A stretch of 64,000 nt of DNA from Bacillus sp. FSL K6-3431 (GTDB lineage: Bacteria > Bacillota > Bacilli > Bacillales > Bacillaceae_C): positions 744,001-808,000 of the forward strand of contig NZ_JBBOCT010000001.1 in NCBI RefSeq assembly GCF_038002605.1, written 5' to 3'. Below the pieces are notes generated by a model. That model made no database searches. It was not told the origin of the DNA and saw only the letters and a list, made by a program, of their open reading frames with translations. Within the stretch, counting starts at the first letter, position 1. Each line of letters begins with the position of its first letter. The position numbers and the translations under genes were made by a program. Positions 1 to 9,035 of this stretch are shown piece by piece.

Positions 1-2166
1 AACCCTTCTGCTTTTAATCCGATTGAAACTGAAATAAAAAAACTTGGATACTCAGTAGAGCAATTAAATCAAAATAAAAACATTAAAACGTACGATATTG
101 AAGGAATGGACTGTGGCAGTTGTGCTAAAAGCATTGAAAATCATTTTAGTTCCCATCCATCCGTTAAAAACATCAGTGTTAATTTCTCTACAGGGAAAAT
201 GAAAATAGAGCATTCCAATAGTATTGAAGATATTATATCTGAGGTTTCTAAAATCGGTTATAAAGCTTCATTACAATCAAAAAATAAATCGACACAGACT
301 CACAAAAATAAAAACGATAATGGATTAATTATCGTTTCTGGTGTAATAATTGCTCTTGGTTTTATTGGTTCTTTCACTGGAATTTCTACCTTGATGTACA
401 CATTGCTATATGCAATAGCGATGGTAATAAGTGGTTATAAACCTGTTAAGAGTGCTTATTATGCAATCAAAAGTCGTTCACTTGATATGAATGTTCTAAT
501 GTCTGCTGCTGCTATTGGAGCTGCACTTATAGGGGAATGGCTTGAAGGTGCTACCGTGGTTTGGCTATTTGCTATTGGTAATTTCCTACAAACTAAATCT
601 ATTGAAAGAACAAGGGATTCTATCCGCAACCTTATGGACTTAGCCCCTCCAGAAGCTTGGGTTAAAGTAGATTCTGAGGTTATTAAGAAGCCTGTTGAAG
701 AAATATCTGTTGGTGAGATCATTATAGTTAAACCAGGAGATAAAATTCCACTAGACGGAGAAATTATTCAAGGAGAATCGAGCGTCAATCAGGCTCCTAT
801 TACAGGAGAATCTATTCCTGTAGATAAGGAAATTGGTGACACAGTTTACGCCGGTACTATAAATGAAAATGGGTCCCTTGAGATAAAGGTTACGAAATTA
901 GTTGAAGATACAACCATATCAAAAATCATCCATTTGGTTGAAGAAGCACAAGAGCAAAAAGCACCAACAGAAGCTTTTGTAGATAAGTTTGCTAGTATTT
1001 ATACACCAATAGTATTTATTCTAGCTTTAGCAATTATAATTTTGCCTCCACTAATTGGAATCGGCACTTGGGGAGATTGGTTTTATAAGGGTCTAGAACT
1101 ATTAGTTGTAGCTTGTCCTTGTGCATTGGTAATTTCTACTCCTGTTGCAATAGTATCTGCCATAGGGAATGCTGCTAAGAACGGAGTCTTAATTAAAGGT
1201 GGAACTTTCTTAGAAATTGCAGGATCCATCAATGCAATTGCATTTGATAAAACAGGTACTCTGACTGAGGGGAAACCTAAAGTCTCAGAATTCAAGGCAT
1301 TAAACACAACAGAAGAAGAATTGTTTTCAATAGCCTTAACACTAGAAGATTACTCAACACATCCTATAGCAAAAGCGATTGTTGAATATTCCAATGAAAA
1401 AGGAATTCAACCTAAAAATGGTGAGTTATTCAAAAGTATTGTTGGAAAAGGTGTTCAAGCCACAATTGAAGGAGACATCTTTTACGCAGGTAACCTTAAG
1501 TTGTTTGAAGAAATTAAAGTATCGTTAGATGATGTAAAGAAACGTGTTCAAGATATACAGAACAAAGGGAAAACTGTAGTTATTATAGGGACACAACATC
1601 AAATTATTGGTTTAATTGCAGTTTCTGATACAATACGTGAAACAACTTCTTCAGCTCTAGAAGCATTAAAACAAAGTGGAGTTAAACAAACTGTAATGTT
1701 GACTGGAGATAATGAAGGAACTGCTAAGATGATTGCATCAGAAGCGAATGTTAGTCGCTATTTCGCAGAATTACTGCCAGAGGATAAAGTAGATGCCATA
1801 AAGAAACTTCAAAATGAAGGATATAAGGTGGCAATGGTAGGAGACGGTATTAATGATGCTCCGGCACTTGCAACTGCTGATTTAGGGATAGCTATGGGTG
1901 GTGCAGGAACTGACACTGCAATGGAGACAGCAGATATTGTTTTAATGGCAGATAATCTTGACAAACTTCCTCATACAATGAAATTAAGCAGAAAAGCCTT
2001 AACTATTATCAAACAAAATATTTGGTTCTCAATAATTATTAAAATCATTGCATTAACCTTAATCTTTCCTGGTTGGCTCACTCTCTGGATGGCTGTATTA
2101 AGTGATACAGGTGCTGCCCTAATTGTTATTTTAAATTCAATAAGATTATTAAAATTTAAGAAGTAG
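1..2166 (+). CDS. cadA: Cadmium/zinc-exporting P1B-type ATPase CadA, 5' end outside window
   Basis: Heavy-metal efflux P-type ATPase that pumps Cd2+/Zn2+ out across the cytoplasmic membrane. The frame is open from base 1, so the start lies upstream. The first 25 codons look like the tail of one heavy-metal-binding domain, followed by a second one with GMDCGSC near nt 103-120. Visible family motifs are the TGES actuator loop (nt ~805-815), the metal-binding CPC of the transmembrane domain (nt 1114-1122), the phosphorylation motif DKTGT (nt 1246-1260), the HP motif of the nucleotide domain, and GDGINDAP near nt 1843. It ends just before a terminator and lies upstream of tnpR/tnpA in the same orientation, so it is probably transposon cargo, as in Listeria Tn5422. 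A cadC repressor is not in view. Cd versus Zn preference is inferred from the family. Confidence 0.93.
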   Translation, partial: NPSAFNPIETEIKKLGYSVEQLNQNKNIKTYDIEGMDCGSCAKSIENHFSSHPSVKNISVNFSTGKMKIEHSNSIEDIISEVSKIGYKASLQSKNKSTQTHKNKNDNGLIIVSGVIIALGFIGSFTGISTLMYTLLYAIAMVISGYKPVKSAYYAIKSRSLDMNVLMSAAAIGAALIGEWLEGATVVWLFAIGNFLQTKSIERTRDSIRNLMDLAPPEAWVKVDSEVIKKPVEEISVGEIIIVKPGDKIPLDGEIIQGESSVNQAPITGESIPVDKEIGDTVYAGTINENGSLEIKVTKLVEDTTISKIIHLVEEAQEQKAPTEAFVDKFASIYTPIVFILALAIIILPPLIGIGTWGDWFYKGLELLVVACPCALVISTPVAIVSAIGNAAKNGVLIKGGTFLEIAGSINAIAFDKTGTLTEGKPKVSEFKALNTTEEELFSIALTLEDYSTHPIAKAIVEYSNEKGIQPKNGELFKSIVGKGVQATIEGDIFYAGNLKLFEEIKVSLDDVKKRVQDIQNKGKTVVIIGTQHQIIGLIAVSDTIRETTSSALEALKQSGVKQTVMLTGDNEGTAKMIASEANVSRYFAELLPEDKVDAIKKLQNEGYKVAMVGDGINDAPALATADLGIAMGGAGTDTAMETADIVLMADNLDKLPHTMKLSRKALTIIKQNIWFSIIIKIIALTLIFPGWLTLWMAVLSDTGAALIVILNSIRLLKFKK

Positions 2167-2175
2167 ATTATTATC

Positions 2176-2208
2176 GGGGAGTTTCTTCATAGAAACATCC
2201 CCTTTTTT
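2176..2208 (+). terminator. Rho-independent terminator after cadA
   Basis: Stem GGGGAGTTTCT / AGAAACATCCCC (one mismatch) with a TCAT loop, followed directly by a T6 run. It starts 10 bases after the cadA stop codon. Confidence 0.8.
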
Positions 2209-2254
2209 ACATTAAAGAGAATCTCTTGTTGTACTAACCTTTCAAAGTAAATAA

Positions 2255-2400
2255 AACATTCCCTAAAACGAACGTTTTAGGGAATGTTTTTCGCATGCTT
2301 ATATTTACGTAATTTTATACTGTTTATCGTTCCCTAAACTATTCCCTTTAACTTTTTCCCTAAAATTGACGGTTCCGTATTAGGGAATAATTAATTTCAG
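2255..2400. promoter_or_regulatory. Putative res/resolution region of the cadmium transposon
   Basis: Intergenic block just upstream of tnpR. It opens with a perfect 16-bp inverted repeat (2255-2270 with 2273-2288) whose arms carry TTCCCTAAAACG. Several further copies of the short motif TTCCCTAAA or its complement follow. A recognisably homologous block lies upstream of the second tnpR copy at 51245-51420. In Tn3-family elements the res site lies beside tnpR and also carries the tnpR/tnpA promoters, so the assignment rests on position and conservation; I did not delimit subsites. Confidence 0.55.
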
Positions 2401-2412
2401 GAGGGGAATAGA

Positions 2413-2967
2413 ATGGGGAAAATTTTTGGATATGCCCGAGTTTCTACTCAAGATCAAAATTTAGAATTACAAATGGATGCCTTAAAAAAAGCTGGTGCAG
2501 TTGTTATCTACAAAGAAAAAATGACAGGAACAAAAAAAGAGCGTTTAGAATTAGTGCAACTCTTAAAAGCAATAAGTGAAGGAGATACAGTGGTTGTCTA
2601 TAAACTAGATCGTATCTCAAGATCTACCAAGCACTTAATTGAATTAGCAGAAACCTTTGAGGAAAGAAAAGTGAATTTTGTTTCTATAAGTGACAAGATT
2701 GATACATCAACTGCAATGGGTCGTTTTTTCTTCCGTACCATGGCAAGTATTGCTGAACTAGAACGTGATATCATCAGTGAACGCACGAAAGCAGGCTTAC
2801 AATCAGCAAGAATTAGAGGTAGAAATGGCGGTAGACCAATTAAGGATCCAAAATTAGTAGAAAGAGCATTAAAACTACATGCTTCTAAGGAGTACAGTAT
2901 AAAAGAAATTTCTGATATGACCGGTGTTAGTAAATCCGTGTTGTATCGAGCTATAGATCGTATATAG
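2413..2967 (+). CDS. tnpR: Serine resolvase TnpR of Tn3-family transposon (copy 1)
   Basis: Small serine recombinase of 184 aa that would resolve transposition cointegrates at the adjacent res site. The N-terminus reads GYARVSTQDQ with the nucleophilic serine at residue 11. The LDRISRS segment and the E-helix/helix-turn-helix C-terminus (GRPIKDP, then a SIKEISDMTGVSKSVLYR helix-turn-helix) are complete, and length is typical of the family. Ribosome site AGGAGGGG precedes the ATG. It lies 21 bases upstream of tnpA on the same strand. It is near-identical to the resolvase at 50690-51244, with only a handful of substitutions, which makes the two transposons close relatives. Confidence 0.93.
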   Translation: MGKIFGYARVSTQDQNLELQMDALKKAGAVVIYKEKMTGTKKERLELVQLLKAISEGDTVVVYKLDRISRSTKHLIELAETFEERKVNFVSISDKIDTSTAMGRFFFRTMASIAELERDIISERTKAGLQSARIRGRNGGRPIKDPKLVERALKLHASKEYSIKEISDMTGVSKSVLYRAIDRI

Positions 2968-2988
2968 AAATGAACAGGAGGAACTATC

Positions 2989-5949
2989 TTGTATTTGAGA
3001 GCAAGAGAACTACTTACACCCGAACAACGCATGGATTTCATGACAATTCCAGCTGATGTTAGCGAGTGGGAAATAGCTACCTCCTACACTTTATCCCCAC
3101 ATGATTTAGAAGTGATTAAACGTCGAAGACGAGACTATAATCGACTCGGATTTGCCGTTCAGTTATGTGTGTTTCGCTTTCCGGGATGGACATTATCGGA
3201 TGTTAAAGAAATACCTAAGTCAGTTATACGGTTTATTGCCAATCAAATTAAGGTAGATCCCCTGGAATTTCAATCGTATGCAGAACGGGAACAAACTAAG
3301 CATGAACATATGGATGAAATTAGGAAAGAGTATGGTTATAAGAACTTCTCAGTAAAAGAATATCGAAACATCTCTTCTTCTTTACTAAGTCATGCAATGG
3401 AAAATGAGAACTCAATGTACTTGATTAGGACGGCTATCGAAGAAATGAAAAAGCAAAAAAATATTCTCCCAGCTATGTCGACGATTGAACGTCTGGTTTG
3501 GCAAACACGCCATCGAGCTGAACAAAAAATATATAAGATATTATCGCGGTCTCTATCCTCTTTACAAAAGGAAAGATTGATCCTAATGACGGAGTCTACT
3601 CTGGATAGTGGAAAAACACCCCTTGCTTGGTTAAAAGAAATCCCAGGACAATCTTCACCTGATGCCTTCTTAAAAGTCATTGAACGGTTAGAGTATATTA
3701 AAAAACTTGAGTTATCTATTGATTGTAATGACATACACCCGAACCGGCTTCTTCAATTGTCGCGTTTAGGTGCGCGATATGAACCTCATTCCTTCCGAAG
3801 ATTTAATAAGACTAAAAAATATGCCATTCTTGTGGCTTATCTCTTAAATCTCAGTCAAGACTTAATCGATCAAGCCATTGAAATCCATGATCGCCAAATT
3901 ATGATCTTGCAGTCAAAGGGCCGTAAGGCCCAAGAAGAAATGCAAAGACAAAACGGTAAATCAATTAATGAAAAAATCATACAGTTTGCTAACATCGGTG
4001 CTGCACTTATTAAAGCAAGGAATAAAGGATTGGATCCATTTACTACATTAGATACCGTCATGTCTTGGGAAAAAATGATTACATCGGTGGAAGAAGCCAA
4101 ACAATTATCACGTCCCAACGACTATGATTATTTAGACTTTTAGAAAAACGATTTTTTTATCTTCGAAAATATACGCCTACCTTACTTAAATCACTAGAAT
4201 TTCAAAATCGACCCAATCAGCCAAGCCATTAATGGAAGCATTAGATATTATTAAAAATATGAATGATTCAGGTAAACGAAAAGTTCCAGACGGAGCTCCT
4301 CTTGGTTTTGTCTCTAACCGTTGGCAGAAACACGTTTATGACGATGATGGAAGCATCAACCGTCATTATTATGAAATGGCTGCATTAACTGAATTACGAA
4401 ATCATATTCGATCTGGAGATGTATCTGTTCGAGGCAGTAAACAACATAAAGATTTTGAAGAGTATCTAATTCCAAAAGAAGAATGGTTAGAAACTTGTTT
4501 ACATCATAAAATCGCCTCGCTGTAAGCAGTTCGGCTGAAGAATATTTGACCGAAAGAATGGATTCTCTTCGAAAACGGCTGCAAGCCATGTCCAAAAATG
4601 TTGATGAACTAGAGGGTGTCAGTATAGAAAAGGGAAAATTTCGAATTGACCGCCTCGAAAAGGATACGCCCGAAGATGCAAAGGCGTTTAGTTCATCCCT
4701 ATACAGCATGTTGCCTCGGATAAAACTAACGGATCTGCTAATGGAAGTCGCAAGTTGGACAGGTTTTGACGAACAATTTATTCATGTTTCTTCAAACCGT
4801 CCTCCCAAAGGAGAGGAAAAGTCGATCTTATTAGCAGCGCTTATGGCAATGGGGACAAACATTGGCTTAACAAAAATGGCAGATGCTACACCCGGAATTA
4901 ACTATCACCAAATGGCTCATGCTTCACAGTGGCGTCTTTATGACGATGCAATGAATAAAGCTCAGGCAACACTTGTGAATTTCCATCACCAGCTTGCTTT
5001 ATCTACGTATTGGGGAGATGGAAGTACTTCCTCTTCAGATGGTATGCGTGTGCAAGTTGGCGTGTCTTCTTTACATGAAGAATCAAATCCTCATTATGGT
5101 TCTGGTAAAGGAGCTACAATTTATCGATTCAAGAGTGATCAGTTTTCTTCATACTACACAAAAGTCATTAATACCAATGCTCGTGATGCCGTTCATGTGA
5201 TAGACGGGTTGCTGCATCATGAATCTGAATTAAATATTGAAGAACATTACACAGACACGGCCGGTTATACTGATCAAGTTTTTGGACTGAGCCATCTACT
5301 TGGGTTCCGTTTTGCACCTCGCCTTCGAGATCTCTCTGATACTCGACTCTATGTAATAGATAAACCTGGTGAGTTTCCAACAATAGAAAAATTACTACGA
5401 GGACGCATAAATACAAAGGTTATTCTAGAAAACTATGATGACGTTTTACGTCTAGCCCACTCCATTCGGGAAGGGAAAGTTTCTGGTTCACTTATTATGG
5501 GAAAATTGGGGTCATATTCAAGGCAAAATCGTTTGGCTACAGCACTACGTGAAATAGGTAGGATTGAAAAAACGATCTTCATATTAGACTATATTTCAAA
5601 TGAAGCGATACGTCGTCGAATTCAACGAGGATTAAACAAAGGAGAGGCTATGAATGCCTTAGCCCGAGCCTTATTTTTTGGAAAACGAGGCGAACTCAGG
5701 GAAAAAGCACTACAAGACCAGCTTCAGCGAGCAAGTGCTTTAAACATATTAATTAATGCGATAAGCGTTTGGAACACGGTTTACCTTACCGAAGCAACAA
5801 AAGTCATGAGTGAAAAAGGGGTATTACAAGATCAGATGATAAATCATATTACGCCATTAGGCTGGGAGCATATTAACTTTTTAGGAGAGTACAATTTTGA
5901 TATAAAAAGAATGACAGGACTCAACTCTTTAAGACCATTAGATCGATAA
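2989..5949 (+). pseudogene. tnpA: Tn3-family transposase TnpA (copy 1), frameshifted
   Basis: DDE transposase of about 985 codons, broken into three open segments (2989-4143, 4232-4525, 4546-5949). Start is a TTG with AGGAGG seven bases upstream. Comparison with the copy at 47713-50668 places the lesions: one base missing near 4133, giving TAG at 4141; two extra bases near 4204 (CAAAATCG for CAATCG); and two extra bases near 4507 (CATAAAATCG for CATAATCG). Catalytic motifs remain readable downstream: WGDGSTSSSDG near 5011, YTDTAGYTDQVFGL near 5250 and GWEHINFLGE near 5860. All lesions are short A/T-run length changes, so either decay or sequencing error could explain them. If they are real, the element cannot transpose by itself. 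Confidence 0.88.
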
Positions 5950-5958
5950 AATCCTGAG

Positions 5959-5992
5959 CCGGTATCCTTAGAGTAAGGGATATCGGTTTTTC
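5959..5992 (+). terminator. Subterminal hairpin/terminator beside the right end of the cadmium transposon
   Basis: Stem CCGGTATCCTT / AAGGGATATCGG followed by TTTTT, between the tnpA stop and the right inverted repeat. The same position beside other Tn3-type ends in this window holds an equivalent hairpin with a related loop. Confidence 0.65.
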
Positions 5993-6007
5993 TATGGTAA
6001 AAAATGT

Positions 6008-6046
6008 CTTAGAGTGGGTTTTATGTCAAAATGTTGGTGTTACCCC
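6008..6046 (-). repeat. Right terminal inverted repeat of the cadmium Tn3-family transposon
   Basis: Read on the minus strand it begins GGGGTAACACCAACATTTTG and ends ACCCACTCTAAG, matching the 38-39 bp ends at 47615-47653 and 52260-52297 at most positions. GGGG at the outer tip and a TAAG inner end are typical of Tn4430/Tn5401-type ends. The partner left end lies outside the window, to the left of cadA. Confidence 0.85.
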
Positions 6047-6222
6047 TACTATGTAATAAAGAATTTTCATGAAATCACTCCTAAATTATAGTATTATATA
6101 ATATATTCTAATTCATAATTCATTTCTCTCAATTTTATATCTTTCTTTCCTAATTCTGGATTAACTTTGGTAATACCTTTTTTGAATTTCAGTATTTCAC
6201 TAACCTGCCCCATTAATTGAAG
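6047..6222. repeat. Host-flank duplicate: 5' stub of a small membrane-protein gene plus upstream DNA
   Basis: These ~175 bp are almost identical to 52568-52742, which is the beginning and upstream region of the small membrane-protein gene at 52277-52591. Here only the first eight codons (minus strand, ATG at 6068-6070, MKILYYIV) survive before the transposon right end interrupts the gene. The window therefore holds two copies of one locus, each hit by a related Tn3-family element at a different point. Confidence 0.8.
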
Positions 6223-6261
6223 AAAACCTCTAAGGATCAAATGAATACTTTATACAAATCT

Positions 6262-6290
6262 AGTTTACATAATAGCATATTACCGGCATT
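6262..6290. repeat. dif-like site a, followed by hairpin
   Basis: AGTTTACATAA is an exact reverse complement of the XerD half of Bacillus subtilis dif (TTATGTAAACT). It is followed by a 6-7 bp spacer and a diverged second arm ATTACCGGCAT. The site belongs to a longer dispersed repeat that starts ATGAATACTTTATACAAA and runs into the GGATCTTCAA hairpin at 6297-6317. Relatives are at 20970, 43471, 45110 and 47496. Confidence 0.55.
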
Positions 6291-6322
6291 AAAAAAGGAT
6301 CTTCAATTTGAAGATCCCTTTT
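6291..6322 (-). terminator. Terminator downstream of the anti-sigma gene
   Basis: Near-perfect stem GGATCTTCAA / TTGAAGATCC flanked by A6 on one side and TTTT on the other, so it can act in either direction. It ends 17 bases before the stop codon of the minus-strand gene at 6339. Confidence 0.7.
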
Positions 6323-6338
6323 AATTGCTTGTTTAACT

Positions 6339-7892
6339 TTATGAACTTCTTATAAAGTTAGTTAGTAATTCTTTAACTTCTTGTAGAGATACTTCTTGCG
6401 TAACTATTTCATATACAAACTCATCTTTTTCTCCTTTAAGATGAATATTTGGTGTCCCGGTTATTTCGAATACACTCCATTTGATTTCTTCCAAAGTAAA
6501 CTCTTTCTCTTCTCCGAGTTCAGAATTAAAGTCTCCTGTTGTTCTAACTACAGAGTCCCTAGGGTAAATCCTTGTATATAGTAACCGTGAACCCGATCCT
6601 TTTTCTGTATCTGGCTTGTCATAGCTATATACTACATAAGCTTGCTGTTGCCCTTTATACTCCTCAATACTAGCCGAAAAAGGCGTTACTATCGTATCGT
6701 TGAACTCATAAAAATACGGAATTGTTTCTCGCTGAATTTCCATTACTTTTTGTACACTACTTGGGATAGCATCAGCATGTTCAATAACTTCAATATCATT
6801 TTCTCTTTCATCATTTACAGTGGAATTTGGTATATATCTTTCTTTATATTTGTCTAATACAGGTAAAAACTCTTTCTCTCCATATACTTTATTAATAACA
6901 AGGGAAGACGGGTGTAAATAGCTTATTACATCTCCTGCATTGTTATAGATTTCCCTTTTCAGAATGATTCCTGTATCTTTGTCAACCCAAATACGAAAGC
7001 TTTTTTCATTTGGTTGCGCATAATTAGTCTCTTTAACACTCTCATCTATGTCACCATAAATAACCATCGTATTGTGGCCGAGGACTTCTTCGTTCTGTTT
7101 TTCAATCTCCCATTGGTCTTCGTACCTTAAATATTTTGCCACAAATTCATAATAGAATAGATTACCACTGACTGGTGGCTTTTCTCTGAACTCTTCTTCT
7201 GAATCATATATTTTATATAAATCAATTTGGAAGATATCATTTGCAATAACTTTATCTTTTTTACCACTTAATTCATAGTTTTGGGAAACATATTCATTCA
7301 AATTTAAATCTAAAGTCCACATTGTACCGTTGTTATAATAATACTCATTTTCATAGACTTCAGAATTAGGATTATTTTTATCGGGGTAGTTTATTATTTT
7401 TTCATATCCGCCAATTACACCTTTATTACTATATTTGTACTCTACTTTTGTCTTACTTGTTGAACCATCATAAAAAGAATCCAAAGTTTCAAAAGTTCCA
7501 GCTGCAGTTTCAAAATAATCTACTGAGTTAAGTAGTCTCGTTAATATATCTTCTTTTGACATATCCTCGAAGTTCTCTTTCGGTTCAGGGTGTGCAATAA
7601 TCGAGGACTTCTCATTCCCTTTCGTTTCTTCTCTCTTTTCATTAATTGCAAGGTTCTTCTGTTCAGAGAGACCTTGTTTATTTATAACAAAGTAGCCGAT
7701 ACTTCCGAAAAAGAAAGTGGATAAGCATAAACTTAATATCAACCCGATATGCGGAAAACGTCTTTTCTTACTATGTACATACTTGTTACCAAAACTTTTT
7801 CTTACTGCTACTTTATTTTTTTCATTGAAATCTAATTCTTTTAGTACAGTATCGTCCATGTCTTCTTTTAAGCTTTTTAATATATCAGTCAT
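6339..7892 (-). CDS. Membrane-anchored anti-sigma-type protein partnered with the ECF sigma factor
   Basis: 517 aa. The N-terminal ~45 residues are cytoplasmic and charged, one membrane segment follows at about 47-69 (GLILSLCLSTFFFGSIGYFV), and ~440 residues would face outside. The external part includes a stretch (residues ~110-350) that resembles LolA/RseB-type sensor folds (FRIWVDKDTG then a VxKREIYN-like strand) and a C-terminal region resembling DUF4367; both are impressions, not searches. Its ATG overlaps the last codons of the sigma gene by 8 bases, with AGAAGGAGG upstream, so the two are translationally coupled. By analogy with RsgI/RsiX-type partners it would hold the sigma factor inactive until an envelope signal arrives. 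Alternative: an outer-surface sensor not acting as an anti-sigma. Confidence 0.75.
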   Translation of the reverse strand: MTDILKSLKEDMDDTVLKELDFNEKNKVAVRKSFGNKYVHSKKRRFPHIGLILSLCLSTFFFGSIGYFVINKQGLSEQKNLAINEKREETKGNEKSSIIAHPEPKENFEDMSKEDILTRLLNSVDYFETAAGTFETLDSFYDGSTSKTKVEYKYSNKGVIGGYEKIINYPDKNNPNSEVYENEYYYNNGTMWTLDLNLNEYVSQNYELSGKKDKVIANDIFQIDLYKIYDSEEEFREKPPVSGNLFYYEFVAKYLRYEDQWEIEKQNEEVLGHNTMVIYGDIDESVKETNYAQPNEKSFRIWVDKDTGIILKREIYNNAGDVISYLHPSSLVINKVYGEKEFLPVLDKYKERYIPNSTVNDERENDIEVIEHADAIPSSVQKVMEIQRETIPYFYEFNDTIVTPFSASIEEYKGQQQAYVVYSYDKPDTEKGSGSRLLYTRIYPRDSVVRTTGDFNSELGEEKEFTLEEIKWSVFEITGTPNIHLKGEKDEFVYEIVTQEVSLQEVKELLTNFIRSS

Positions 7893-8436
7893 TGCTACTA
7901 CCTCCTTCTAACTTTTTTCTCAAAAGATTCCTTCCCCTATACAACCTAGATTTAATTGTTTGATTACTGATCCCTAATAGCTGAGTTATTTGGTGATAAG
8001 TTAATTCTTCATAATAGAATAGAATGATAACTTCACGGTACTTAACTGGTAATTCTAATACACACTGTGAAAGTTCTCTTCTAAACTCACTTTCCATTAA
8101 ATCCGACTCTGGTGTTTTTTTACTGATCATATTATTGGAGAGGAAATTATTAATAACGATATTCCTAAAGTTCCAACTTCTCAATCTGTCCTTACATAAA
8201 TTTACTGTAATAGAGTACAGCCAAGTTTGATAAGATGATTCTTTTCGGAAGGTATCTAACTTTTGATAACACTTAATGAAAACCTCCTGTGCAACATCCT
8301 CAGCAAGCTGCTCCTGTTTTAAATATGTAAATGCAAGTCTGACAATCTTTTTTCCGTGCTCATTCATCAACCATTCAACGGTTTCTTCTTTCGAATAAAA
8401 ATTTGGATCCATTTCTAACCCCTTATTTTCTAACAT
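7885..8436 (-). CDS. ECF-type RNA polymerase sigma factor
   Basis: 183 aa extracytoplasmic-function sigma factor. Region 2 is visible at about residues 25-90 (AEDVAQEVFIKCYQKL and the WLYSITVNLCKDRLR segment). Region 4, which reads the -35 element, lies at about 125-175 (LPVKYREVIILFYYEELTYHQI, then a GISNQTIKSRLYRGR helix-turn-helix). The first ATG has AAAGGG upstream; a second ATG eight codons in (AAGGGG seven bases before it) is an equally good start. Upstream lies a promoter matching ECF consensus, suggesting autoregulation. The pair with its anti-sigma lies between dif-like sites at 6262 and 8667, so it may be a transferable module. Confidence 0.9.
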   Translation of the reverse strand: MLENKGLEMDPNFYSKEETVEWLMNEHGKKIVRLAFTYLKQEQLAEDVAQEVFIKCYQKLDTFRKESSYQTWLYSITVNLCKDRLRSWNFRNIVINNFLSNNMISKKTPESDLMESEFRRELSQCVLELPVKYREVIILFYYEELTYHQITQLLGISNQTIKSRLYRGRNLLRKKLEGGSSND

Positions 8437-8459
8437 GATTTACACCCTTTCAAACTTTA

Positions 8460-8485
8460 GACGGAGACCGAAACGAATGGTTGCA
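8460..8485 (-). promoter_or_regulatory. ECF-type autoregulatory promoter for the sigma gene
   Basis: On the minus strand: TGCAAC, exactly 16 bases, then CGTC, 23 bases before the first ATG. This fits the TGAAAC-N16-CGT pattern of Bacillus ECF promoters (SigW/SigX/SigV group) with one mismatch in the -35 hexamer. The assignment is by pattern only. Confidence 0.6.
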
Positions 8486-8666
8486 AAAAATTAAGTAAGG
8501 GGGAATCCTCCCCCCACAATAGTCTCATTAGTTTAAGTTCAATCTTAATACGGTCTTTGTTTTAACAAAAACATCCAGTTCCCTTCAAAGTAAGTTATTC
8601 AATTAAAAAATGGCTCGATTGTTGAATATTATCTCTCACATTTAGATGTATATTATATACAAACCT

Positions 8667-8694
8667 AGTTAACATAAAACTAATTTTAGGAAGT
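8667..8694. repeat. dif-like site b (best match to chromosomal dif)
   Basis: 28 bp. The reverse complement has arms ACTTCCTAAAA and TTATGTTAACT around a 6-bp centre TTAGTT. Each arm matches 10 of 11 bases of B. subtilis dif (ACTTCCTAGAA, TTATGTAAACT). This is what a plasmid-borne dif (pdif) site should look like. It lies upstream of the sigma factor module. Confidence 0.65.
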
Positions 8695-8704
8695 TAGAAA
8701 AAAG

Positions 8705-8740
8705 CCAAATTTGATATATCAAGGGATTGGCTTTTTTTTA
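8705..8740. terminator. Hairpin after dif-like site b
   Basis: AAAGCCAAAT and ATTGGCTTTTTTT form a stem around a GATATATCAAGG loop, followed by a T run on the plus strand. The loop and stem resemble the subterminal hairpins beside Tn3-type ends elsewhere in the window. Confidence 0.5.
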
Positions 8741-8841
8741 TTGGTTATACACGGTTTTATGCAAGACTTAATTTCAAAAATCGCTTCTAATGTACCACCG
8801 ATTGGACTTGTTCGGAAGGTTGGAAAATAATCGGAATTAGG

Positions 8842-8976
8842 CTGTTTCCAGTAAATGTCGGATCTCTGTTTTTCACTCAATGGTTTTCTCTTCCTAGAGA
8901 ATTGTCTTATGACAAGCAAAGCGAATTGATCCAGAACTTTATTCAATCTGAATTTGTTAATAAAGGCATGGTTTAA
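8842..8976 (+). pseudogene. MobA/MobL-family relaxase fragment
   Basis: A 44-codon open stretch with no start, closed by TAA at 8974. It contains LPRELSYDKQSELIQNF and FVNKGMV, which match the conserved LPREL...FVDKGMVAD block of MobA/MobL (MobQ) conjugative relaxases. The rest of the gene is absent on both sides. It is a mobilisable-plasmid relic. Confidence 0.6.
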
Positions 8977-9035
8977 TATGTAATAGATACAAATCGTGAC
9001 GTAAGAATGAGGTGTTTCGTCTTCCCTTCTAATAT

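Noticed and set aside
2255..2288. Perfect inverted repeat taken as the cadA terminator
   Set aside because: A better terminator lies at 2176-2208. The repeat is shared with the res region of the second transposon, so it belongs to the transposon backbone.
8719..8946. 75-codon minus-strand open frame
   Set aside because: It is antisense to the relaxase fragment, has no ribosome site, and its C-terminus reads through the hairpin at 8705-8740.
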